In this document: piece by piece, positions 1 to 8,385 of the stretch | Position numbering within the stretch: position 1 is the first letter of the stretch | Layout: each line of letters starts with the position of its first letter | Assembly: GCF_003867075.1 (NCBI RefSeq) | Contig: NZ_CP032544.1 | Location: forward strand, 2,474,001-2,538,000 | Reading direction: 5' to 3' | DNA length: 64,000 bases | Source: Tenacibaculum mesophilum | GTDB lineage: Bacteria > Bacteroidota > Bacteroidia > Flavobacteriales > Flavobacteriaceae | Made by a program: the position numbers and the translations under genes | Notes under the pieces: generated by a model | What the model was told of the DNA's origin: nothing | Databases searched by the model: none | The model's input: only the letters and a program-made list of their open reading frames with translations

Positions 1-261
1 ACACTTAAAATAATTCAGTACCTACGTAACGAAGCTCACCGTTTTGGAATTACTTTCCATAGAAACAAAAGAAGTAAAAGTGCTATACAATCAGAATTAG
101 AGCAAATTCCAGATGTAGGAAAGCAAACTATTACAAACTTACTACGTAAGTTTAAATCAGCTAAAAGAGTAAAATCAGCTACTTTTGAAGAATTAAAAGA
201 AGTGGTTGGGAATGCTAGGGCTCAAAAAATATACAAACACTATCATAAAAAAGGGAAATGA
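1..261 (+). CDS. uvrC: UvrC, excinuclease ABC subunit C (C-terminal end only)
   Basis: The open frame starts before the window and ends at TGA 259-261, giving the last 86 residues. It begins with the end of the UvrC nuclease half (a stretch reading RNEAHRFGITFHR, then a basic RSK run) and continues as the tandem helix-hairpin-helix region with IPDVGKQT and VVGNARAQK. UvrC makes both incisions in nucleotide excision repair. The stop overlaps the next gene's start as ATGA, so the two genes are probably cotranscribed. Identification rests on the tail alone, but this motif order is very characteristic. Confidence 0.9.
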   Translation, partial: TLKIIQYLRNEAHRFGITFHRNKRSKSAIQSELEQIPDVGKQTITNLLRKFKSAKRVKSATFEELKEVVGNARAQKIYKHYHKKGK

Positions 262-2447
262 AAAAGTTATTAATTTTATTACTGCTGCCAACATTTATGT
301 TGGCGCAAAACCAACCTAAAGTAGGACTGGTATTAAGTGGTGGAGGTGCAAAAGGGATTGCGCACATAGGGATTTTAAAAGAGCTTGAAAAAGCAGGTGT
401 ACAAATAGATTATATAGGTGGTACAAGTATGGGGTCTATAGTAGGAGGCTTATATGCTTCTGGTTATACAGCCAAACAAATAGAAGAGGCTGTCTTAGAA
501 ACTAATTTTATAGATTTATTACAAGATAAAGTTTCTAGAAGACAAAAGCCTTTTTTTAATAAAGAACATGGAGAAAAATATGCTGTTTCGTTACCTATAA
601 AAAAAGGAAGTTTAGGCTTGCCTTTGGGTTTGTCAAAAGGGCAAAACGTGTTGAATTTTTTAACAGAGTTATTAGCGCCAGTTGATGATATTACAGATTT
701 TTCTAAACTACCAATACCTTTTTATTGTATAGGAACAAATATAGAAACAGGTGAAGAAGAAGTGTTAGAGAATGGCTCATTACCGTTGGCTTTAAGAGCA
801 AGTGCTGCTTTTCCTTCGTTGTTAAATCCAGTAGATATAGACAATAAATTATTGGTTGATGGCGGTGTAGTTAATAACTTTCCTGTTGATGTAATGAAAA
901 AGAAAGGTGTTGATATAATTATTGGAGTTAGTGTACAAGGAGAATTATTGAAAAGAGAAGAATTAACTTCTGTGGCCTCTCTGTTAATGCAAATAATTAA
1001 TTTTCAAATGTATCAGAAATCAGACCAACAGGTTAAATTGTTAGATGTTTACATAAAACCAAATGTAATTGACTACAGTGTTATTTCGTTTGATGCTAAG
1101 AAAGAAATTTTAGAAGAAGGAGAAAAAACAGCTAAAATGTATAGAGTGGTTTTTGATAGTATTGCTAAGATGCAAACCAAAAAGAATAGAAGACTAAAAA
1201 TATCACCAAAAAGAAAAAGGTTTTTAGTTGATAGAATTATTATAAAGGGTAATAAAAACTATACTAATAATTATATTTTAGGAAAGCTACAGCTACGTGA
1301 AGGAGATAGTGTGTCTTACAAAGAAATTTCTAAAAAAATAAACACATTAACAGCTTCAAAAAACTTTAAAAGAATAGATTATCATTTTGAAAAATCTTTT
1401 CAAGGAAAAAAATTAGAGATAACTGTAAAGGAAGAAAAAATACAATCTTTTTTAAGACTAGGTTTACATTATGATTTACTATACAAATCAGCAGTACTAC
1501 TTAATTATAATCATAAAAAGCTGCTTTTCCAGAATGATGAACTTTCATTAGATGTAGGAGTTGGTGATAAAATAAGGTATAATTTAGAGTATTTCATTGA
1601 TAATGGGTTATCTCCAAGTTATGGAATAAGAACAAGGTATAATACTTTTAATAGTGATTTTTTATATAATAAAGGGATTATAAATGGAAAGTATAGAGAT
1701 TTTTCAACCTCTTTATATTTGCAAACAACATTTGATAAAAAGTTTGCAATAGGTGTAGGAACAGAACATAAAAACATTAATGCAAGAACAAAAAACATTT
1801 CTACTGAAGGAAAAGAAGATTTTTTTGATAAAAGCAATTATATAAACACTTTCGCTTTTTTAAAATTAGACACCTATAACAAAGAGATGTTTCCAACAAA
1901 AGGGTTTTATGCAGATATAGGTTTTAAGTGGTTTATATGGTCTGATAGAGATAATAGACTGGATGAATTAATACAAGGTAGTGAACCTTTCCATCAGTTT
2001 TCACAATTGGGTGGTACGTTGGGGTTTGCAACTACTTTTTATGATAAATTGACATTTCAATATACTTCACAAGCAGGATATACACTCGGAAAAAAATCGT
2101 TTGAAATATTTGACTATCGTTTGGGCGGATATAATCAAAATTATATTAATAATTTTATTCCAATGTATGGATACGATACAGGTGGGCTAAACAATCAGTC
2201 TTATTTAAGATCTGAATTTAACTTACGCTATGAGGTTTATAAAAAACATTATGCAATGTTTATAGCAAATTATGCTCGTGTTGAAGAAGATATATTTGAG
2301 GATGGAGATTTGTTTAAAAACACCAAATCAGGATATGCTATAGGGTACAGTGTAGAAACATTTTTAGGTCCTATAGAATTAAAATACACATGGTCTCCTG
2401 ATCATTCAGATCATTATTGGTTGTTTAATTTAGGTTTTTGGTTCTAA
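258..2447 (+). CDS. Patatin-like phospholipase with POTRA and outer-membrane beta-barrel
   Basis: A 729-residue protein with a Sec signal peptide (about residues 1-16, cut after FMLA). The patatin domain follows: glycine-rich oxyanion loop GGGAKG at 28-33, nucleophile Ser57 in GGTSMG, and the aspartate of the Ser-Asp dyad in VDGG near residue 200. A POTRA-like segment (about 325-395) and a beta-barrel of the BamA/surface-antigen type follow, ending in a terminal aromatic (GFWF), as expected for an outer membrane protein. The layout resembles the PlpD-type (type Vd) family, in which a lipase is attached to its own barrel, and is common in Bacteroidota. Substrate is unknown; phospholipid hydrolysis is inferred from the family. 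It overlaps uvrC by 4 bp. Confidence 0.88.
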   Translation: MKKLLILLLLPTFMLAQNQPKVGLVLSGGGAKGIAHIGILKELEKAGVQIDYIGGTSMGSIVGGLYASGYTAKQIEEAVLETNFIDLLQDKVSRRQKPFFNKEHGEKYAVSLPIKKGSLGLPLGLSKGQNVLNFLTELLAPVDDITDFSKLPIPFYCIGTNIETGEEEVLENGSLPLALRASAAFPSLLNPVDIDNKLLVDGGVVNNFPVDVMKKKGVDIIIGVSVQGELLKREELTSVASLLMQIINFQMYQKSDQQVKLLDVYIKPNVIDYSVISFDAKKEILEEGEKTAKMYRVVFDSIAKMQTKKNRRLKISPKRKRFLVDRIIIKGNKNYTNNYILGKLQLREGDSVSYKEISKKINTLTASKNFKRIDYHFEKSFQGKKLEITVKEEKIQSFLRLGLHYDLLYKSAVLLNYNHKKLLFQNDELSLDVGVGDKIRYNLEYFIDNGLSPSYGIRTRYNTFNSDFLYNKGIINGKYRDFSTSLYLQTTFDKKFAIGVGTEHKNINARTKNISTEGKEDFFDKSNYINTFAFLKLDTYNKEMFPTKGFYADIGFKWFIWSDRDNRLDELIQGSEPFHQFSQLGGTLGFATTFYDKLTFQYTSQAGYTLGKKSFEIFDYRLGGYNQNYINNFIPMYGYDTGGLNNQSYLRSEFNLRYEVYKKHYAMFIANYARVEEDIFEDGDLFKNTKSGYAIGYSVETFLGPIELKYTWSPDHSDHYWLFNLGFWF

Positions 2448-2452
2448 AAATA

Positions 2453-2490
2453 AAAAAATCCCATATCAAAACGATATGGGATTTTTATTT
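2453..2490. terminator. Bidirectional Rho-independent terminator
   Basis: An 11-bp perfect stem (AATCCCATATC at 2457-2467 with its complement at 2473-2483), loop AAAAC, with an A-run before it and a T-run after it. It sits between the convergent patatin gene and rng and can serve both strands. Confidence 0.88.
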
Positions 2491-2505
2491 CATAATAAGA
2501 TTGCC

Positions 2506-4050
2506 TTACTTACTTTTTTTGTTTTTTTTCAAATAAAACTTATACTGTAAGTATTGGTAAGCATCTCGAGGTAATATTTTAATCCACTTTTTGTGTTGAA
2601 TAAACCACTTAAAACGAATTGAATTAACGCCTTTTGTTAAATAGGCAGCTATAAACGGATGCACATTTAATGTGATTTCTTTATATTTTTTGCCGCTATT
2701 AAGTATACGTTCTAATTCTGATTCTATTTTATCTAATAAAACAATAGGAGCTTCAACTTCTCCGTTTTTATTAGGGTTTGGTTCACGTGTTTTTATTTCT
2801 AATTCAGGTCGTACACGTTGTCTTGTAATTTGTACTAAGCCAAACTTACTTGGAGGTAAAATTTTATGTTTAGTACGGTCTAAAGACATTGCATCTTTTA
2901 AATGTTGATATAGTTTTTGTCTATTTTCTGCAGACTTCATATCAATAAAGTCAACAACAATAATTCCACCCATGTCTCGTAATTGTAATTGACGAGCTAT
3001 TTCACTGGCAGCAATTAAATTGACTTCTAAAGCAGTTTCTTCTTGGTTTAAGGATTTGTTAGAGCGATTACCACTATTCACATCTATAACATGTAAAGCT
3101 TCTGTATGCTCAATAACTAAATAAGCTCCTTTACTCATTGAAACTGTTTTTCCAAACGATGTTTTAATTTGTCGTTCAATGCCATATTTTTCAAAAATAG
3201 GAACATCAGAACGATGATGTCTTACAATATTTTCCTTTTCAGGATATATTTCTTGTAAGTACTCTTTAATTTCAACTTTTAAGGTTTCATCGTTGGTTAC
3301 AATACTTGTAAAAGAATCGTTCATAACATCTCTTAAAATAGAAGATGCTCTGTTTAATTCACTTAATATTTTTGTAGGAGTATTATTATTAGCTATGCGT
3401 TTGCACATAGTTTTCCATCTATCAAGTGAGTTTTGTAAATCTTTGTCAAGTTCTGCTACCTTTTTACCTTCGGCAACAGTACGTAAAATAAGTCCAAACC
3501 CTTTTGGTCTGATACTTTTTGCTAATTTTTTTAAACGTTCCTTTTCTTTCGGATCTGCTATTTTCTGTGATACCGATATGCGGTTAGAAAAAGGAACTAA
3601 AACTAAAAACCTACCTGCAATAGAAAGTTCCGAACTAATACGCGGACCTTTGGTAGATATTGGTTCTTTTACAATTTGTACTAATAAATTTTGACCTGAT
3701 TTTAGTACATCGTTAATACTTCCGTCTTTATTGATATCTTCTTCAAAACGAAAGTTTTTTAAAGTGAATTCTTTGTAATTACCTGTGCTTACTTTTTTAA
3801 TGAATTTATTTAAAGATTGTACTTGTGGACCTAAATCGTGATAGTGTAAAAAACCATCTTTAGGATAACCAACATTTACAAAAGCGGCATTTAAACCAGT
3901 CATTACCTTTCCTATTTTAGCAAGGAAAATATCACCGACTGAAAAATTATGATCGCTCGTTTCTTTGTTTAACTCAATAAGTTTACCATCTCTAAGTAAG
4001 GCGAAATCAATATCAGAAGAATTGGAACGAATTATTAATTCTGTTTTCAT
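2506..4050 (-). CDS. rng: Ribonuclease G/E family endoribonuclease
   Basis: A 514-residue RNase G/E. An S1 RNA-binding segment lies at about 35-125 (DIFLAKIGKVMTGLNAAFVNVG), followed by the RNase H-like core. The two catalytic aspartates of the family appear in VIDVNSGN and VVDFIDM. It would act in rRNA processing and mRNA decay. The E. coli enzymes carry a CPxC zinc-link after the core; here the matching region (QRVRPELEIKTREPNPN) has no cysteines, so any tetramer must be held together differently. As far as I recall, this is usual for Bacteroidota. The start is the only ATG with a full S1 domain. Confidence 0.93.
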   Translation of the reverse strand: MKTELIIRSNSSDIDFALLRDGKLIELNKETSDHNFSVGDIFLAKIGKVMTGLNAAFVNVGYPKDGFLHYHDLGPQVQSLNKFIKKVSTGNYKEFTLKNFRFEEDINKDGSINDVLKSGQNLLVQIVKEPISTKGPRISSELSIAGRFLVLVPFSNRISVSQKIADPKEKERLKKLAKSIRPKGFGLILRTVAEGKKVAELDKDLQNSLDRWKTMCKRIANNNTPTKILSELNRASSILRDVMNDSFTSIVTNDETLKVEIKEYLQEIYPEKENIVRHHRSDVPIFEKYGIERQIKTSFGKTVSMSKGAYLVIEHTEALHVIDVNSGNRSNKSLNQEETALEVNLIAASEIARQLQLRDMGGIIVVDFIDMKSAENRQKLYQHLKDAMSLDRTKHKILPPSKFGLVQITRQRVRPELEIKTREPNPNKNGEVEAPIVLLDKIESELERILNSGKKYKEITLNVHPFIAAYLTKGVNSIRFKWFIQHKKWIKILPRDAYQYLQYKFYLKKNKKSK

Positions 4051-4179
4051 TCTGAATATGGTTTTGTGCCATCGTAAATTTTTACGAAGACGGATTAAAA
4101 TTTGTAAACAGGTATGTTGTTTATACCATTTAAGGTGTTAAAACCTTAATGTCAATGAACGTAATTTATAAAAGCAACG

Positions 4180-4205
4180 AAAAAGTAAGCTACTGCTTAC
4201 TTTTT
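4180..4205 (-). terminator. Terminator overlapping the stop codon of the 29-residue gene
   Basis: An 11-bp perfect stem (4180-4190 with 4195-4205) and loop TACT, T-rich on the minus strand. The TAA of the small basic gene (4197-4199) lies inside the stem, so the last codons and the terminator share sequence. Confidence 0.8.
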
Positions 4206-4286
4206 CTTATGGCGATTTGCTCTTGCTCTTTTCTTTCTTTTGTGTGTAGAGATTTTAGCTCTCTTTCTTTTTTTACCACTTGGCAT
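4197..4286 (-). CDS. 29-residue basic protein, AURKAIP1/COX24 (mS38-like) type
   Basis: A short ORF starting at ATG 4286 and ending at TAA 4197. It begins MPSGKKRKRAK, continues STHKRKKR and ends NRHKKK; more than half of its residues are Lys, Arg or His. The pattern KKRKR-x-K-xx-THKRKKR resembles the C-terminal domain of the mitochondrial mS38/COX24 family, and similar proteins of about this size are found across Flavobacteriia. A role as a small ribosomal-subunit protein is inferred from that resemblance. It lies 57 bp downstream of hup on the same strand and ends in a terminator hairpin, which supports a real gene. Confidence 0.75.
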   Translation of the reverse strand: MPSGKKRKRAKISTHKRKKRARANRHKKK

Positions 4287-4343
4287 AGTTAAAATGTTTT
4301 GTAAAACCTTTTTATTGAAGGTTTTGGGTTAATACTTTTTTAA

Positions 4344-4634
4344 TTATTTTACAGCTACTTTTGTTTTTACCCCTTCGGTAAATACTTTAGAAGGCTTAAA
4401 AGCAGGTATGTTGTGTGCAGGAATTTTGATAGTTGTATTTTTAGAAATGTTTCTACCAGTTTTTTCTGCTCTAGTTTTAATAATGAAGCTACCAAAACCT
4501 CTTAAATATACATTGTCACCATTCTCTAATGCATCTTTTACCTCTTCCATAAATGCTTCAACAGTGGCTAAAACATCTGCTTTTTCAATTCCGCTCTTAT
4601 CTGAAATCTTAGATACGATATCTGCTTTTGTCAT
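4344..4634 (-). CDS. hup: HU family DNA-binding protein
   Basis: A 96-residue histone-like protein. The N-terminal helical dimerisation part (MTKADIVSKISDKSG) is followed by the beta-arm region with GFGSF and the conserved Asn-Pro area here reading HNIPAFKPSK. It binds and bends DNA as a dimer in the nucleoid. The C-terminus is slightly longer than in E. coli HU (KTKVAVK tail). A clear -7 promoter box lies at 4678-4685 on its strand. The 29-residue gene follows it and may share its transcript. Confidence 0.95.
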   Translation of the reverse strand: MTKADIVSKISDKSGIEKADVLATVEAFMEEVKDALENGDNVYLRGFGSFIIKTRAEKTGRNISKNTTIKIPAHNIPAFKPSKVFTEGVKTKVAVK

Positions 4635-4677
4635 TATAAATATATTTTGTTTGTTTTCTTTTAAAAAATTGAGGGTG

Positions 4678-4685
4678 CAAATATA
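4678..4685 (-). promoter_or_regulatory. -7 promoter box of hup
   Basis: The minus strand reads TATATTTG, an exact match to the Bacteroidota consensus TANNTTTG, about 43 bp upstream of the hup start. No good TTG -33 box was seen at the usual distance. Confidence 0.65.
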
Positions 4686-4723
4686 TGATAATTAATTCAT
4701 TCCGGAAAAAATAAGAATAAAAA

Positions 4724-4749
4724 ACCCAAAAAACAATTGTTTTTTGGGT
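4724..4749 (-). terminator. Terminator of the SusC/SusD operon
   Basis: A perfect 26-bp palindrome (ACCC followed by an A-run and CAA, then the mirror image), 21 bp beyond the DUF4302 stop, with T-rich sequence following on the minus strand. Confidence 0.75.
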
Positions 4750-4770
4750 AAGTTTAATGAGAACAAGCTT

Positions 4771-6009
4771 TTATTTAACTATTGTAAACACAAAGTTAGG
4801 GTCGCCATCACTTGTTAAAATGGCAGTATCAGGGTTTATTAACTGCACTTTATAAGGAGATTTATTCACTAATAAATCAACTAGAGGATTTAAATGTGGT
4901 AGTAAACTCCAGTTTCTACCAGGGGCTAATTTACCTATAGCTAATAAATCTTTATTGCCTAAGACACCAGAAAAAGACATGCCATGTACACCAGAAGTAG
5001 AGCCTATTAAAAATGTAATCTCACCTTCACCAAGAAGATATATGTCATTTAAAGGGAAAGATGGAAATAACGAGTCGTGGATAGGTTTTACTGTGTTAAA
5101 AGTATCAATAAATTCTTGATTACTAAATGCAGGTCTAGCAGCTGTAGTCCAAGTAACAGTCATGTCGATAGGACTAGACACTATAGAAATAGAAAAGCTT
5201 CCATCAGCCGAAGTGTATTTATTTTCCGTTTCATTTAATGTAAACTCAGAATATTTTGTTCCGTTAACATCAATCGCCGGTGAAATTTCGATGCCACTAG
5301 ACGTGAAGCCTACTCCGAAGTTCAACGAAGAATTACCTTCAAGGTTTGTAGCAAACCTTATTTCATCGTTTCCGATATAAGAAAAATTGTGAACAGTTCC
5401 ATTATTTTCATAAGCTAAATGACCAGAAGAACTATTAAGGAAATCTTTCATGTCTTGGTACTTTTGAAAATCTGTCCAATCTTCTGCTGTAGCTTTTTTA
5501 AATCTCACCTCAATAAAATCTCTAGAAGTTCTAAAAACAATTTCATCGTTTTCAACACCGTAGTACATAAAGTTAAAATCACCTTTATATCCACTACCAC
5601 CAAAATTAGGCAATGGAGCTGAGTTACCAGAATCTGATAATTCATGAAGTTCACTTTTTGTTGTGAAAATTAAAGTTGTTGTAGTGTTTAAACCTATGGT
5701 ATATTCACTTTCAACTGGTGAAATATTATTATTAAAGTTACCTATTGTTCTAACTCTAGATTCATCTAAAAAATCAAATAAGAAAGTATATCCTCCTAGG
5801 TTATTATTATCAGTAAAGTATACTGTTTTCCATCCGTGTTCTGAAGAAAGAAGTAAATCTCTTAATTCTTTCTCTCTTTGATTCATACGTTCGGTTGGCG
5901 ATTGATTAAATAACTCCTCTTCTTTATTTTCATTACAAGATGTAATAAAAAGAGATAGAGTAAATAAAGCCAAAAGCACACGTATTTTAGTTATATGTTT
6001 TTTTATCAT
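4771..6009 (-). CDS. DUF4302 family lipoprotein
   Basis: A 412-residue predicted lipoprotein with a signal peptide ending in the lipobox ITSC (Cys25). The early motif NQREKELRDLLLSSEHGWKT and the beta-rich body fit DUF4302, a family that often accompanies SusC/SusD pairs carrying a zinc metallohydrolase lipoprotein, as here. It is the last gene of the operon, separated by 5 bp from the upstream gene and followed by a terminator. It probably sits on the outer membrane and takes part in capture or processing of the imported substrate; that role is inferred from context only. Confidence 0.75.
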   Translation of the reverse strand: MIKKHITKIRVLLALFTLSLFITSCNENKEEELFNQSPTERMNQREKELRDLLLSSEHGWKTVYFTDNNNLGGYTFLFDFLDESRVRTIGNFNNNISPVESEYTIGLNTTTTLIFTTKSELHELSDSGNSAPLPNFGGSGYKGDFNFMYYGVENDEIVFRTSRDFIEVRFKKATAEDWTDFQKYQDMKDFLNSSSGHLAYENNGTVHNFSYIGNDEIRFATNLEGNSSLNFGVGFTSSGIEISPAIDVNGTKYSEFTLNETENKYTSADGSFSISIVSSPIDMTVTWTTAARPAFSNQEFIDTFNTVKPIHDSLFPSFPLNDIYLLGEGEITFLIGSTSGVHGMSFSGVLGNKDLLAIGKLAPGRNWSLLPHLNPLVDLLVNKSPYKVQLINPDTAILTSDGDPNFVFTIVK

Positions 6010-6014
6010 TTTAA

Positions 6015-6875
6015 TTATTTAGTGAATTCATCAACATTTTTTGCTACTAACTCTTGTAGTTCATACAAGTCTATATTAAAATTATCTTTGTAGTATTTAA
6101 CTACAATAGCTTCCTTTTTTCTGATATCTTCTTTTGCTTTAGTGCTTGTAATACCGTTTACTTTTGCATCATAATCTGCTTTGTTTGAAGATAGCATAGC
6201 GTTTATCATTTCAGCAAAATCTTCATGTTCGTTTGCTCTTGCATAAGCAGAAATAAACCCTAATTCTCTAGCCTCAGCATCAGATATCTCGAACCATTGC
6301 CCTGTGTAATCAGACGGAGTAATGTTTCTATAAGCTATTTCATCAAAGGGAATTCTTTGGTTTAAAATATGTATATATTCATGTTGAATTGTTCCAATGA
6401 ATTGTATTAATTGATCTTTGTTTTTATAGTCTTGATTATCTACTTCAAAAAACACGATTCGCATTCCACTTTCGGCTAAACCTAAAACAGAAGTTGCTCC
6501 ACCTGGGTTTATGTTTTGTCCACCCACTAAAAGAATTTCTCTAGGTGCTATATTTTTAATAAAGTTTTCACCTCCTAATTGTGAGTAAGGTTCAACCCAA
6601 ACTGCTTTAATAGCCTCCATTGCAGGTCTAACATTCTCTATCTTAGGTGGGTGTAAATATCTGTTTAAATCAACTTTCCCTGGTCCCCATTTGTAAGAAA
6701 CCTCTATGTTATAGGGTGTAGTATAATTATCTCGTAACCACTTGTCGGTTTCATTCAGTACAGGTGTAGAGATATTTATATTACTTGAACCTAAATCTTC
6801 CTCCTTTGTTGTGCATGATGAGCAAATTAATCCCAGCACGCCAATACCTAATAATAATTTGTTTATTTTTTTCAT
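6015..6875 (-). CDS. Substrate import-associated zinc metallohydrolase lipoprotein
   Basis: A 286-residue lipoprotein, with lipobox Cys21 in CSSC. The zinc-binding motif HEYIH lies at residues 165-169, and a later HEDFAEM segment could give a further acidic ligand. Motif, size and position match the family of HExxH lipoproteins coded beside SusC/SusD (TIGR04549 type, from memory). It is expected at the cell surface, cleaving a peptide or similar substrate before or during TonB-dependent uptake. It is 10 bp downstream of the SusD gene and 5 bp upstream of the DUF4302 gene. Confidence 0.82.
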   Translation of the reverse strand: MKKINKLLLGIGVLGLICSSCTTKEEDLGSSNINISTPVLNETDKWLRDNYTTPYNIEVSYKWGPGKVDLNRYLHPPKIENVRPAMEAIKAVWVEPYSQLGGENFIKNIAPREILLVGGQNINPGGATSVLGLAESGMRIVFFEVDNQDYKNKDQLIQFIGTIQHEYIHILNQRIPFDEIAYRNITPSDYTGQWFEISDAEARELGFISAYARANEHEDFAEMINAMLSSNKADYDAKVNGITSTKAKEDIRKKEAIVVKYYKDNFNIDLYELQELVAKNVDEFTK

Positions 6876-6885
6876 ACTGTTTGTT

Positions 6886-8373
6886 TTATCTTGGATTTTG
6901 CTGTAAACCTCCGTTTTGAGCTGTTAAAGGTATTTGTAATTGTTTTCTTAAATCCTGTTTTTCAAGCACAACATTTGAACCATTATCTAGTTCGTGTGTA
7001 ATACTTAGGTTAAAACGTCTTACATCGAACCAACGGAAGCCTTCGTGGTAAAACTGTCTTCTTTTAAACTCAGCTATAGCTTTAATGAAAGAGGTTTGCT
7101 TATCATTTAAGCCATAAGCTGGTGTGTACTCATTAGCAATAACAGGATATTCTGATTGAATTAAGCTTTCTGTTAGTATATCGGTTTTAGGATCATAGGT
7201 TTCTGTTTTGTTTCCTATGTAAGCGTTTAAGTAATTTAAGGCTTCATTATAATTTTCTAACATAACAGATGCTTCTGCTCTATTTAGTATTACTTCGTCT
7301 TTATCAAACATTGTTTGTGCTAAATAAGGTAAGCCGATACCAGCACTTTCATTTGTATACTTGAAATATTCGTTATATTTTGGAGTAAAATAAGTGTACT
7401 GATTAGATCTATATGTGTCATAAGCCCAATTCTTTTTAAATGGGTTTGATGATCCTGTAAATAATTGAGGCCTTATTTTGTCTACCGATAACCCAAATCG
7501 TGAAGATCTATGTCTTCTTGCCCATATTGAGTTTGTAGAAATGATTAATAAATTGGCAGGCTCGTCAACACTATTATATAACATTCTTATTCCTGTTAAA
7601 TTCATATTTCCATAAGCAACCATATTTCTAGCTTCAGAAACAGGATTGGTAACTACTTTATCTGCATGCTCAATTACTTTATCCCATTGACCTTTGTATA
7701 AATAAAATCTAGCAGCAAAGGCATTAGCAGCATCTTTAGTGAAATGAAACTTAGGAGAGTTATAATTATCACCAACCATTGAAAGTCCTTTAGTTAAATC
7801 TTTCTCAATAAGATCGTATACTTCTTGAACTGTATTTCTTTTGTAGGTTTTAAAAAGAACAGTTTCAGGTTCTAATACGTAAGGAATTCCTAGGTCGGTA
7901 GAAGCTGTATTAGCATCATAGTGTTTTGCCCAAAAATTAACTAACATAAAATGAGCATAAGCTCTGGCAATTAAAGCTTCACCTTTTTGAGCATTTAAGT
8001 CAAACTTATTTTTTAATTCTTCAATAGAAGCTAATGCTTGGTTTGCTTGTGAAATTGCTTCATAACAAGAATTCCAATAGTTAACAGGAGAGCCTCTTTC
8101 TTCTAAATTAGAGTCTTGCCATTGATATAGTTGTAGATCTAATTGTTCAACATTTGAAACATTACCTTTATCATCAGCATTGTCAGACATTATTTCTGCC
8201 ATTAGTGCATAATCTTGATCTGGATATGCTGCTGTAATTAATTGAGAAACTTTATCAGGAGAATCAATTAATGTTCTGTTATCTGGTAATTCAGATAAGT
8301 ATTCACTACATCCTACAAAAGTAAAGGCTAATGTAGCATATAGTATAACTTTGTTTATTTTATTTTTAATCAT
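6886..8373 (-). CDS. SusD/RagB family outer-membrane lipoprotein
   Basis: A 495-residue SusD homologue: lipobox VGC (Cys22), then the typical SusD features NYWNSCYEAISQANQAL near residue 105, the RAYAHFMLVNFWAKHY helix, TPR-like repeats, and a C-terminal part with RRQFYHEGFRWFDVRRF. SusD proteins cover the SusC channel and hold the substrate. The protein ends soon after LQIPLTAQNGGLQQNPR, the usual SusD ending. The gene lies 12 bp downstream of the SusC gene. The ligand cannot be read from the sequence, but the metallohydrolase partner points to a peptide-like substrate rather than a glycan, as no glycoside hydrolase is nearby. Confidence 0.93.
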   Translation of the reverse strand: MIKNKINKVILYATLAFTFVGCSEYLSELPDNRTLIDSPDKVSQLITAAYPDQDYALMAEIMSDNADDKGNVSNVEQLDLQLYQWQDSNLEERGSPVNYWNSCYEAISQANQALASIEELKNKFDLNAQKGEALIARAYAHFMLVNFWAKHYDANTASTDLGIPYVLEPETVLFKTYKRNTVQEVYDLIEKDLTKGLSMVGDNYNSPKFHFTKDAANAFAARFYLYKGQWDKVIEHADKVVTNPVSEARNMVAYGNMNLTGIRMLYNSVDEPANLLIISTNSIWARRHRSSRFGLSVDKIRPQLFTGSSNPFKKNWAYDTYRSNQYTYFTPKYNEYFKYTNESAGIGLPYLAQTMFDKDEVILNRAEASVMLENYNEALNYLNAYIGNKTETYDPKTDILTESLIQSEYPVIANEYTPAYGLNDKQTSFIKAIAEFKRRQFYHEGFRWFDVRRFNLSITHELDNGSNVVLEKQDLRKQLQIPLTAQNGGLQQNPR

Positions 8374-8385
8374 ACTATTATTTTG

